Source of the DNA: Zygnema cylindricum | Lineage: Eukaryota > Streptophyta > Zygnematophyceae > Zygnematales > Zygnemataceae | Direction of reading: 5' to 3' | DNA: 64,000 bases | Assembly: GCA_037447655.1 (NCBI GenBank) | Contig: JBBHKE010002455.1 | Span: forward strand, 27,252 to 91,251 | Part shown: positions 55,506 to 64,000 of the stretch, one piece after another | How the letters are laid out: the number at the start of each line of letters is the position of its first letter | Position numbering within the stretch: the first letter of the stretch is position 1 | Program-made: the position numbers and the translations under genes | Notes under the pieces: generated by a model | The model's database searches: none | The model's input: the letters and a program-made list of their open reading frames with translations, nothing else | Told to the model about the DNA's origin: nothing

Positions 55506-57515
55506 CGATGACAACAAACGATTGCTGGTCAGCAAATTACAGGAGTCGTACAAAATTATGGCACAAGCTGTTCACATACTGGTGCAATTACTGCAATTAC
55601 TTCTGCAATACATTGGCAGTACAGTAGCGTCAGTAAACGCGTAGTTTTACCTACCCTTTCACGGTTGTTTTGTCCATAGGTGTCTCGCTCGTACGGATTT
55701 TGGCATTTTTACGATATTTCGTTATTTTTTATAGATTTTGAACCTTTCGTAAAATGCATATACTTTTCCTACGGAATAGATATACGGATGTAATGTAAAC
55801 AAACATTGAAATAAAGAGTTGAACGTACACCGTGAATCGCTGTTAGAGTTAAGCACTATTTTGGGTTCAAGGGCCTAACGCCAACAAAAAGTAAAAAACT
55901 GACACTAATTTATACACCTAACACTAATTTGGAATGTAGTCGCGATAGTCTTCGTTCACATATTCGACGCTTGAGCACGTGAGAACAGGTTCTCTTGATT
56001 CTCCTTCGTCTTTGTGACAGGGAATAAAATCTGAGTGCGCTTTTTCGTGGCGACGCACTCAATTTCCCGTGTCGAAGCCTTTTATCCGACACTTGTTTCT
56101 GTACGCCTGTACAAAAGAATGAGCAATTACGGTCTGATTTGTTTTCTACACTACACTATTTAATTGAAGATGACGTTTCTTGATGTGGCTCTGGGTCGAA
56201 AAATACAAAACGTCGAGATGTAGTACATTATAAGTTCGACGATGACGCAAAATGTACTTCTACTTTTTCGTTTTTTTTGTACAGTTGTAACTTAGGTGTT
56301 TTAGAAGAAAAAGACATAAAAAACCCTTACTTTGACAGATGGGGATATACCCTTAATCGTGTCATCCGACAAATAATATTAATTTGGACGCGAATGATAA
56401 TTGATCAAAACAACGGCCTCTCTCCGCTACATTGGATACTATTCAACGGTTAAAACGTTTGTTGGGGGTGTCCCCATGTAATCGGTATTTTGATACAGTA
56501 ATTTCGCCTGTAGTGTGATTCTCCGTACTACTTTGGAGAGCGTCCCAATATGTGAAAATGAAAATCGAAACTTTGACATGTGACGGTTGTAGACGCAGAT
56601 ACAACTTTGTGACGGTTAAGGGGAGACTACGAAACTTCCAACGATTGGTGACGCCAACAAAAACAACGACAGTTGTAGACGTATAGGTTCTTGTAATTTT
56701 GTGACATTGTGACGCCATGCTCACTTGTGACAACGTCGACGTCACAAATTCAAAATATTTCCGATAAAAGCTATCCGATTTCGTTATTTCAACTTTTCTC
56801 ACTCGAATTGCCATAAAAATGTACATAAAGGTAGTCAAAATAAATATTTTTCAAATGTATTTCATTTCACACGAATACAATCGTGCTTCATTCTAAAAAG
56901 TGTGAGATAAAAGCGATAATGTGAAAGGGAGAGGGGAGAGGCAACGATATCGCAAACTTTTTGCACAGGACCAATGATGAAAGTGGAGGTGCGAGACACC
57001 TTCATATTTTTTGTTTACATGCTCGTCATAGGCGTGACGACCAAGGAAAAAAATAGCGAGTACTCTCCCTCGACCTAAAACTTTCCACTCGTGTGACGCG
57101 TGCGTGTGTCGTTTTTCATTAGTTGTATCGGAGTACTTTCGTTGAAATCCCCTCGCGAGGCGATTTATGATGAAGTTTTTTGATGGGATGGATTCTCTTG
57201 CCCGGGGGTCGAAAAGATGAAAACGCCAACATGCATTCACGTGCCGACAAGCATGGATTACAGTCAAATAATCGAATTGATGTTCACTCTTCTGCGGGTA
57301 ACATCATTTTTCTCGTACGGCTAATTTTTTTCTCGTTTGGGATTGAATATTGGGGTAAAATGACAAAGAAAAAGTCGATATTGTAATGCATGGGGACATA
57401 CTACTACTATGGAAACATAAGAGTTACGGATAGTTTGACTTCGTTATAAGTTTCCCCGGTGCGGTGTACCTTGGGTACCCTCATTTCAACGTTCAAAATG
57501 CGTCGTACGTTCACC
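55506..57515. other. Family D left end (55826) and otherwise intergenic
   Basis: TACACCGTGAATCGCTGTTA starts at 55826, with the long-form interior (GACGCACTCAATTTCCCGTG) at about 56057; its right end is not found. Frames at 56443-56838 and 56893-57267 (minus) have no recognisable domain. Confidence 0.4.
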
Positions 57516-57519
57516 ATTA

Positions 57520-58450
57520 ACAAGATACCTACAGGGCATTTGGTGAGGGTTTACACGTTTATGGTTTTTTATTATGTGTTTTTGTTTTTTTGTTAAACAA
57601 ACAAAAACACAAATAATTAAAAACCCTAAACATATGTATATATTTAAAAGGTTGCGCGGCGCGGCGCATCGTAACACGATATGGTGACGGGGGGGCGACG
57701 TGGATCTCTCACAATGCGCGAAACGAACCTCGCAGGCTCACAGAGCCGAAAAAAATAACGCAAGATTCCTACCTGGTATTTGGTTAGGGTTTTACACGTT
57801 TAGGTTTTTTAGAGTGTGGTTTGGTGATTTTTATATAAAAAAAGCCACAAAATAATAAAATACCCTAAACATATATATACACTTTTAAGGCCGCGCGGCG
57901 CGGCGCGTCGTAAAATGAAATAATGATAGGGGGTCGACGTGGATCTCTCACAATGCGCGAAACGGACCTCGGAGGTTCACAGCATAGTTCAAAAGTAGGT
58001 GAAAGTACACCCATCTAAAAAAACCCTATTGTACGCAAAAAATACAATATGCCCTTAAGACCCATATTGTGTTGGCCGCAAAATGAAATAAAATAGTAGC
58101 AGGGTTGAGTTGCACATAGATCGATAGAGAATTAAACGTCATGTCTAAATTTGAAAAAAAAAAAAGACATTTTTTTTTCTGTGAGTTTTGAGCGACTTTT
58201 TATTTAAACCGTGAGATTCAAACGATCGGAGGGTCGCAGATCAAAGTAGCGATCTAAGAAGATCACATGAAAAACCTATAACACAACTTACGATAGGACT
58301 ATCGTCAGATTTGGACGGTCGCTGATCAAGGTAGCGACCTAAGACGATCACATGAAAAGCCCAAAACACAACTTACGATGAAGCCGCTGACAAAAGACCT
58401 ACAATAGAAACACCTACTTTTGAACTATGGTTCACAGAGCCCGAAAAACG
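57520..58450. repeat. Tandem pair of hairpin plus GC-rich units
   Basis: Unit 1 is about 57525-57765 and unit 2 about 57766-58450, the latter interrupted by a family A MITE. Each has an AT-rich hairpin closing with CCCTAAACATAT, then GCGCGGCGCGGCGC, GACGTGGATCTCTCACAATG, CGCGAAACG and CACAGAGCC. A third copy without the last part is at about 61600-61760. Confidence 0.8.
57983..58429 (+). mobile_element. Family A MITE in the second tandem unit
   Basis: Ends CATAGTTCAAAAGTAGGTG and CTACTTTTGAACTATG. TSD GTTCACAG at 57975-57982 and 58430-58437. Unit 1 has the corresponding uninterrupted site (GGCTCACAGAGCC at about 57735). Confidence 0.93.
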
Positions 58451-60183
58451 CAAGATTCGGGTAGGTAACGAGGGAACAAAAAACGAGATGAGACGACATT
58501 TTGGGGCGTTCACATGCCATAAAAAACGACACAATCTGATTTTTGTACACTTCCCCATACGCCCCTTCGGTGATGATTGGCAATGCGCGCGTTGACATAT
58601 TTGTCGACACTACAACATCATATGCCACGTGTCAACTAGCGACCATAGGTAGAGTTGCGATGGACTCTACAGTACAATCATAGAGGTTTCATTCGTTAAA
58701 ATTTTGAAATTTTTAGGATTATGCATTATTTTTAGGGTTTTTTGAACTTTTCGTAAATTTCGTATACTTTTCGTGTACGGATGGAGTGTACGGTTTTAAT
58801 GTACGATTTTATGTTTTTAAGTTATAATTACACCGTGAATCGCTGTTAGAGTTAAGAAATCGCTACAGTTTCCCATGCTTGTAGGGTAAGCCGCGAAAGT
58901 CTGTGTTCACATATTCGACGCCGAAACACGTTCTTGCGATTTTCTCTCGTCTTTTATGACTTGCATTCAAATTTTAGTACTCCTTTCCATGCGACGCACT
59001 CAATTTCCCATAACGACGCCTTTATCTGACACTAATTTTGTACGTCTGTACATAATAATGAGCAGTTCTAGTACGGACTGACACATTTTGCCTCGTCTTT
59101 TTGACTTGGAATAAGTTTTGAGTTCGCTTTTCCGTGCGACGCACTCAATTATCCCTTTCGACGCTATTATCTAACACTTGTTTTGTACGTCTGTACGAAA
59201 TAATGAGCAGTTCTAGTACGGACTGACACATTTTTACATTGCACTATCTATAAATATTCGACATTAGAATAATTAACGCTAGTTAGAAAAGTACCAATGT
59301 TGATGTAAACTTTTTTTTGAGTTAAATTTGATTAACTCCAATTTTTTTACATGCGCGTGATGGGCAATGAAAAAAATAGGGAGTACTCTCCTTCGTGCTA
59401 ATAAAAAAACCGTTACTTCAATACATGAGCACATACTCTAAGTTGTAGTAGTACTTTTGATGAAATTTTACGTATTTTTATTTTGTATTTAAGTCAAAGT
59501 CGGTCAACGCATTTTAAAAAAATGTGAAATTTTGAATAATGCGCATATGCATTCTTTTTCAAAATTTTTTACCGTGCGCATACTACGAATGAAACCTCTA
59601 TGAGTACAGTACTCGTTTGCGTGCGAGGGTCTTAAACTTAAGCCATAGACAACACGACAGCGATGTGCTGTGAGCAATCGTCCAAAAAAACTTGGATCCT
59701 TCCAAAAATCAGCCACTGACATTTGTCGTATAGTGACGGCTGGTGGCGGAAATTTTTGAACGCTGCCTGACATGTGGCGGCACCCGACGCTCTGTCGTTT
59801 CTGACAAATCGCAAAAGTCGTTTTGTGGTTGGTTGACAGTGGTTCAGTTTGCTGTACGGTTTTCACGTCCGATGTAATTATTAATGGAGTAAAGGACTAA
59901 TTATTAGTTTACGGCTTCATGTTCTCGTATGGTTTTAGAAATTTGACAGATACAGCGATGACGATTTTGTTTTACATGTTTCGTTGATATCGGATTTGGT
60001 CTTTTAAACTTTTAATTACTGATATGCTGTCCCGATTTTAATTTTCATGGTTTCATAATTTAGTGGTGCGTAGCGGAACGGAATCGCCATATATCGATTC
60101 CAAGTATTTGGAGAGGTCCCGATCTTCATCGATACGGCAGTCCGGTCTTGTATTGGCGAAATCTCCCTTTATCATTTGTCTAA
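58451..60183. other. Family D fragments (58829-59235), otherwise intergenic
   Basis: TACACCGTGAATCGCTGTTA at 58829 begins a long-form interior that is internally duplicated: AATAATGAGCAGTTCTAGTA occurs at 59054 and 59200. No right end is clear. The rest has no recognisable gene (including the frame 59504-59866). Confidence 0.45.
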
Positions 60184-60300
60184 GGGTGGACTTCCATTAG
60201 CGGAAAACTGGGGTTGTTTACTGAGGGCCGTACCGTTTGGTACAAGTTCGTACCATTTTTTTTTTCCAAGGAAAACATCTTTACGGAAGAATCTCCAAGG
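60184..60300 (+). repeat. Family C repeat, partial copy 2
   Basis: GGGTGGACTTCCATTAGCGG, GGGGTTGTTTACTG and TTCGTACCATTTTTTT match the left end of family C. Similarity fades after about 60290. Confidence 0.5.
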
Positions 60301-60643
60301 TTGTAAACGTAAAATCTGATCGTCGGATGCATTACACTTTTAATCCAAGACGTCACGTCGCCAACCCTAAAGTTTGTGGCAACCGTGCACAGTGAGGACA
60401 CTTTGCACAGAGTTTTGAAAGTGTAAAATGGGCCGCGTGGAAAAAGTAAAAAAAAATCCTCGATATGCGCGCGCTTATGTGCGTACACATCGCATGGGTC
60501 GTGTGCTTTCTGCCAGGGTGGATGCGAACCCGCCGAAATTATCCCATCACGCTCCCATCATCAAAGTTTGCCACCGCAATTTTGTCGTTCCGTTTTGAAA
60601 TTTTGGATAGTTACATTATAATGCCACTCTGTACGAGTCATTA

Positions 60644-60750
60644 ATTACCTCCGCTAGTACAGATATTACTTCGAGGCTACAGATATTACCTCCGCGGGTA
60701 TAGATATTACCTCCACGGGTACATATATTACCTCCGCGGGTATAGATATT
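60644..60750. repeat. Tandem repeat, five units of 20-21 bp
   Basis: The unit ATTACCTCCGCGGGTATAGA(T) is repeated with scattered differences; units 3 and 5 are identical. Confidence 0.92.
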
Positions 60751-60933
60751 GCGTTCAAACTTTGCATTCGAAGATTCTTTCAAGATTTTAAGCATCGAAT
60801 GTTAGCCTACGTGGTACTAACCGGAATGAGCCACTCAAATAAGAAGTGGTTTACTGACGCGACCTAATGGAAGGCATGCCTTTCAGTAAACGTATCCGTA
60901 CAATTACTGAAACGCCTACTTGAAGTCCGACCA

Positions 60934-61187
60934 TAGGGTGAACTTCCATTGAGGAAAGCGGGTTGTTTTGAACGCTGTCTGATTTGGTACAAATTCGTAC
61001 CATTTTTTTTTTTCAGACGAAACATGACGAAACATGTGTACTGGATTCCAATATTATAGGCGTAAGTATCGACTGTTGGATTTTTCATTTTAGATTATGG
61101 CAATCACGACATTGTTCGCGTGAAGAGACTTCCTCGACGGAGAGTTTTCAGATTGGTCCGTACCATCAGTACACGTGAAAAGTAAAA
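60934..61187 (+). repeat. Family C repeat, copy 3
   Basis: AGGGTGAACTTCCATTGAGG through ACACGTGAAAAGTAAAACG. It parallels the reverse complement of 280-561. Confidence 0.6.
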
Positions 61188-61829
61188 CGTCACGGATAAA
61201 ATAGAATCAGTCATTGTATTTCGGGTATCAATGTCAAAATTTTGGGGCCCCGATATAGAGTACATAAGTCTAATAACGATTCAGTTGTTGAGTATCGCGA
61301 TACTCCATTTGTTATACATTTTAGTATTGTGAAAATCACGTAAAGGCAATCTCAAGTGATTTTACGCGGTCGTCTCTATTTGTCGGTAAGTCCTTTAATG
61401 CAGCTACCAGAGGATTGTTTCATAGCGTGTGAACACCTACTGTGCAAGACAAACAACAAATTAGTATTTGTGGATCTGCTGAAAAACGGTGCAGGTTATT
61501 GCCACGTGTATGATGTTGGAAATTAATTCCGAATGAACGGCCAGATTGTAACGAAATGAGGCGGCACGGTCTACAGAAGGAATTTGTCGTCGACCGCCCG
61601 GGTACCTTACATTTTTAGGGATATGTTTATGGTTTTTTACTGGTTGTGTTTTTTCATAAGAAAAAACAAAAAACACGAGAAAAAAAACTCTAAACATATT
61701 TATGCACACGACGTCCGCGCGGCGCGGCGCGTCGTAAAACGGAATGGAAGGGGGGCGACGTGGACGCGTGCGCCGCCTCCTCTCACCGCTCTCACCGGTT
61801 GTCCGTAGCGCGAAAATTGCAAGTCAGGC
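61188..61829. other. Intergenic with a third hairpin/GC-rich unit at 61600-61760
   Basis: GTTTATGGTTTTTTACTGG and its inverse partner, CTCTAAACATAT, then GCGCGGCGCGGCGC and GCGACGTGGACG, related to the units at 57.5-58 kb. No gene. Confidence 0.5.
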
Positions 61830-62129
61830 CATTAGTTCATAAGTAGGTGAAAGTAGGCCCATACAGTATGCCTATTGTATGCAAAACATACAATATGACA
61901 TTAAGACCCATATTGCATTCGAACCTGTTTGGACCAATTAAAACATTCGGACCAAAATTGACCAATTCTTCGGACCAATTAAAGCATTCGACCCAAGATT
62001 TATTTTAGGTGAATCGAACGATTGGACGGTCGCTGATCAGGCCGCGATTTAGAACCCCATGAAAAGCCATAACACAACTTACGATAAAGGCGCCGACCAG
62101 CTACCATAAAACACCTACTTTGAACTATG
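61830..62129 (+). mobile_element. Family A hAT-like MITE, 300 bp
   Basis: Ends CATTAGTTCATAAGTAGG and CTACTTTGAACTATG. The flanks GTCAGGC and GTTCAGGC match after a 1-base gap. The divergent termini suggest an older insertion than the other copies. Confidence 0.8.
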
Positions 62130-62210
62130 GTTCAGGCCAGTAATTTTTGAAGTGATTCTGTACAATTATTGCAATTAAGCAAAGCCAGTAACCAAGGGTA
62201 ATTAGTAATG

Positions 62211-62425
62211 TACACCGTGTATCGCTATTAGTATTAATATTTTTTTGGCCAACATCTTTTCTCCGTACACACCTATCGGATTGTGGAGCTGATGGTTGCG
62301 ATTGAAAGGTAAGATTTTCAACTTCCAATTGGCGGTCTCAAAATGAAAATCGGAGAAGTGTGTATGGAGAAAAGATGTTTTAAGTGGCAAAAAAAACATT
62401 AACAATAATAGCGATTCATGGTGTA
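62211..62425. mobile_element. Family D MITE (short form)
   Basis: Ends TACACCGTGTATCGCTATTA and TAATAGCGATTCATGGTGTA. Its last TA overlaps the start of a family B-like element. Confidence 0.85.
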
Positions 62426-62837
62426 GTGTTCTGTATCGGTAGCCATTTGCCGATAACTGATATGTACCTAGTTTGACATATGGATAATCGATATTGGTTC
62501 CATATATTGATAACAGAACCGTCGCGAAGAATTTCCAGATATATCGCGATGGCTTACTAGTGAATATCGGACCGATACCTATGGACAATAACTCTGTACG
62601 GATTGTGAATTTTCTTCCAAAAGCGCACCCCCCCCGTCACTATATCTGTACTCATTTTGTACTTTATTTCCGTACCATAACTGCGTACTATTCGTACGGA
62701 CGACCCCCCCAACTGACAATTATTGGCGATAACTTTTGTTGGTTCGGGAGCGATATATCGAGATCCCTCACCGTTCGATAACCGATAAAATTGATATCGG
62801 ATTCATCGAGATAAAAAACACCCGACACACAACCCTA
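62424..62837. mobile_element. Family B-like element, diverged
   Basis: Ends TAGTGTTCTGTATCGGTAGC and CACCCGACACACAACCCTA. The interior (CCGATAACTGATATG, ATAATCGATATTGG) fits family B. No TSD is recognisable. Confidence 0.65.
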
Positions 62838-62880
62838 CCAATAGCCCTATAACACATGATTTTAATCCAAGCACATTACA

Positions 62881-62917
62881 GTAGAGAGAGAGGGAGAGGG
62901 AGAGGGAGAGGGAGGGT
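62881..62917. repeat. GA-rich tract
   Basis: GAGAGAGAGGGAGAGGGAGA-type purine run. Confidence 0.85.
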
Positions 62918-64000
62918 TCAAGAAACAAAGTTGCCATGTTTTGTTTTTTCACACATCGAAAGTACAAATCAAAGTTCACATGTGCGAAAACCAATCAGTA
63001 ACGATACAGTAACCCCACGATATACGCTCATTATACGACATAATACCCGTATATAGTATGGCGCTACCAAATATACCTTTACCATTTGTGTACCGCTTTT
63101 ATACACATGGTTTTACTTATACCATCACAATTTTTGCAATAAAGACTTCACTTTTACCAATTGTTTTGAACAACGATAATTGATTTATGATATGCGCCAT
63201 ACAATCATGTGAATGACAAAATTAAATAGTATATGACCATACAGAAATCAGTAATGCTTTACGGATTTATGCCACCTGGACACACATGAACGAGCATGCG
63301 TTTCACGAACATAGAAGACACCAAGTTACAGAAAATGATAGTACAATTAACATTTATTAATAAATCCAAAATCAAGTATATAATTTTGTCTTTAATGACA
63401 ATTTTGCAAACGCAACGAAAAGTTCCTTAGTTGTCAATCTAATAAATGGAGAAAACCTAAAAACACATTAACGTACTGTTTCTTAAAACAAACTATCGTA
63501 AAGAAAATCGAATTTACTTTGTCACCCTAAAAAATCGATTTATTTTTTATTTACTATCCACCTTAACTAAATAAATTCCCCCTTCCAAAATTATAATTTG
63601 AACCAATTAACCTAATTAAAGAAGAAAGAGTAACAAGATAATGACAGAAAAAAAGAGAGATGAACACCTAATAGAAAAAAAAAACAAGGGCGTAAAAAAA
63701 CCCTAAAAAACTTTCAAAAACGCAAAAAACTTTGAAACCCTAAAATTGTAACCAACCTTGAAAAACATCCAAAAGACTTCAAAAACAGTCCACGAAAAAC
63801 TCAAAACTCAAAACTCCAAACTAAAAACTAAAAACCATTTCCTTCTTTTATTCTCCTTTTTCAATTTTTACTTTTCACCCATCTTCCTCGAATTCAAAAC
63901 TCTCGATAACAAACTTCACCACTTTGTCCCTCTCCTCGATATACGAAAAATTACGAGAACTTCCCGGACCAATCGGAAACTGCCATTTCAAAAGTTGACA
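62918..64000 (+). promoter_or_regulatory. AT-rich right edge; possible promoter of a gene beyond the window
   Basis: No coding frame of note. From about 63525 there are repeated ACCCTAAA motifs (63526, 63700, 63737), like plant telo-boxes. A CT-rich stretch (63840-63930) follows, as often seen near plant transcription starts. The assignment is inference only. Confidence 0.25.

Noticed and set aside
56443-56838. 131-codon minus-strand frame
   Set aside because: No recognisable domain, signal or splice context. Open frames of this size are expected by chance in this much sequence.
60644-60750. CRISPR-like array
   Set aside because: The units are directly adjacent with no unique spacers, and the genome is eukaryotic.
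63520-63760. Telomere or interstitial telomeric repeat
   Set aside because: ACCCTAAA motifs are scattered singly rather than in tandem, more like promoter telo-boxes.

Overview
This is eukaryotic nuclear DNA, most likely from a streptophyte with a large, repeat-rich genome (a charophyte alga, bryophyte, fern or similar). The reasons are: genes split by GT-AG introns; a plant-type class I alpha-mannosidase and two RCI2/PMP3-type proteolipid genes; a reverse transcriptase resembling non-LTR elements I associate with non-seed plants; and very low gene density between layers of small inverted-repeat transposons. The species cannot be named from the sequence alone.

Layout. 1-3.3 kb: repeat debris, one hAT-like MITE with a perfect 8-bp target duplication, and an old LTR-like copy. 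5.5-14.3 kb, minus strand: a complete 14-exon GH47 alpha-mannosidase gene (666 aa by my splicing). 15.6-21.7 kb, minus strand: a dead non-LTR retrotransposon with an internal tandem duplication of about 1.8 kb and a 1195-bp TG...CA insertion. 22.6-23.1 kb: the 3' end of a second such element. 24.2-27.6 kb and 31.15-34.05 kb: two diverged copies of one segment. The second carries an apparently intact three-exon gene for a 152-aa protein of unknown function; the first is a broken paralogue. 28.4-29.8 kb: a complex foldback element. 35.2-39.5 kb: two RCI2/PMP3 genes facing each other tail to tail. 40.5-64 kb: almost entirely transposon-derived, with chains of nested MITEs, another large foldback, several tandem repeats, and no gene I can support. 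The right edge may be the promoter side of a gene outside the window.

Four small DNA-transposon groups account for much of the rest. Family A has TIR CATAGTTCAAAAGTAGG and exact 8-bp TSDs (hAT-like). Family B has TIR TAGTGTTGTGTATCGG and 7-8 of 8 TSD matches (hAT-like), and three copies carry a conserved coding-like segment. Family D has TIR TACACCGTGAATCGC and TA-type boundaries. One PIF/Harbinger-like element has a TAA TSD. They are nested up to three deep, so relative insertion order can be read directly. The host genes do not form a pathway together: the mannosidase acts in N-glycan trimming, the RCI2 genes encode small membrane proteins usually linked to cold, salt or membrane stress, and the 152-aa protein is unassigned.
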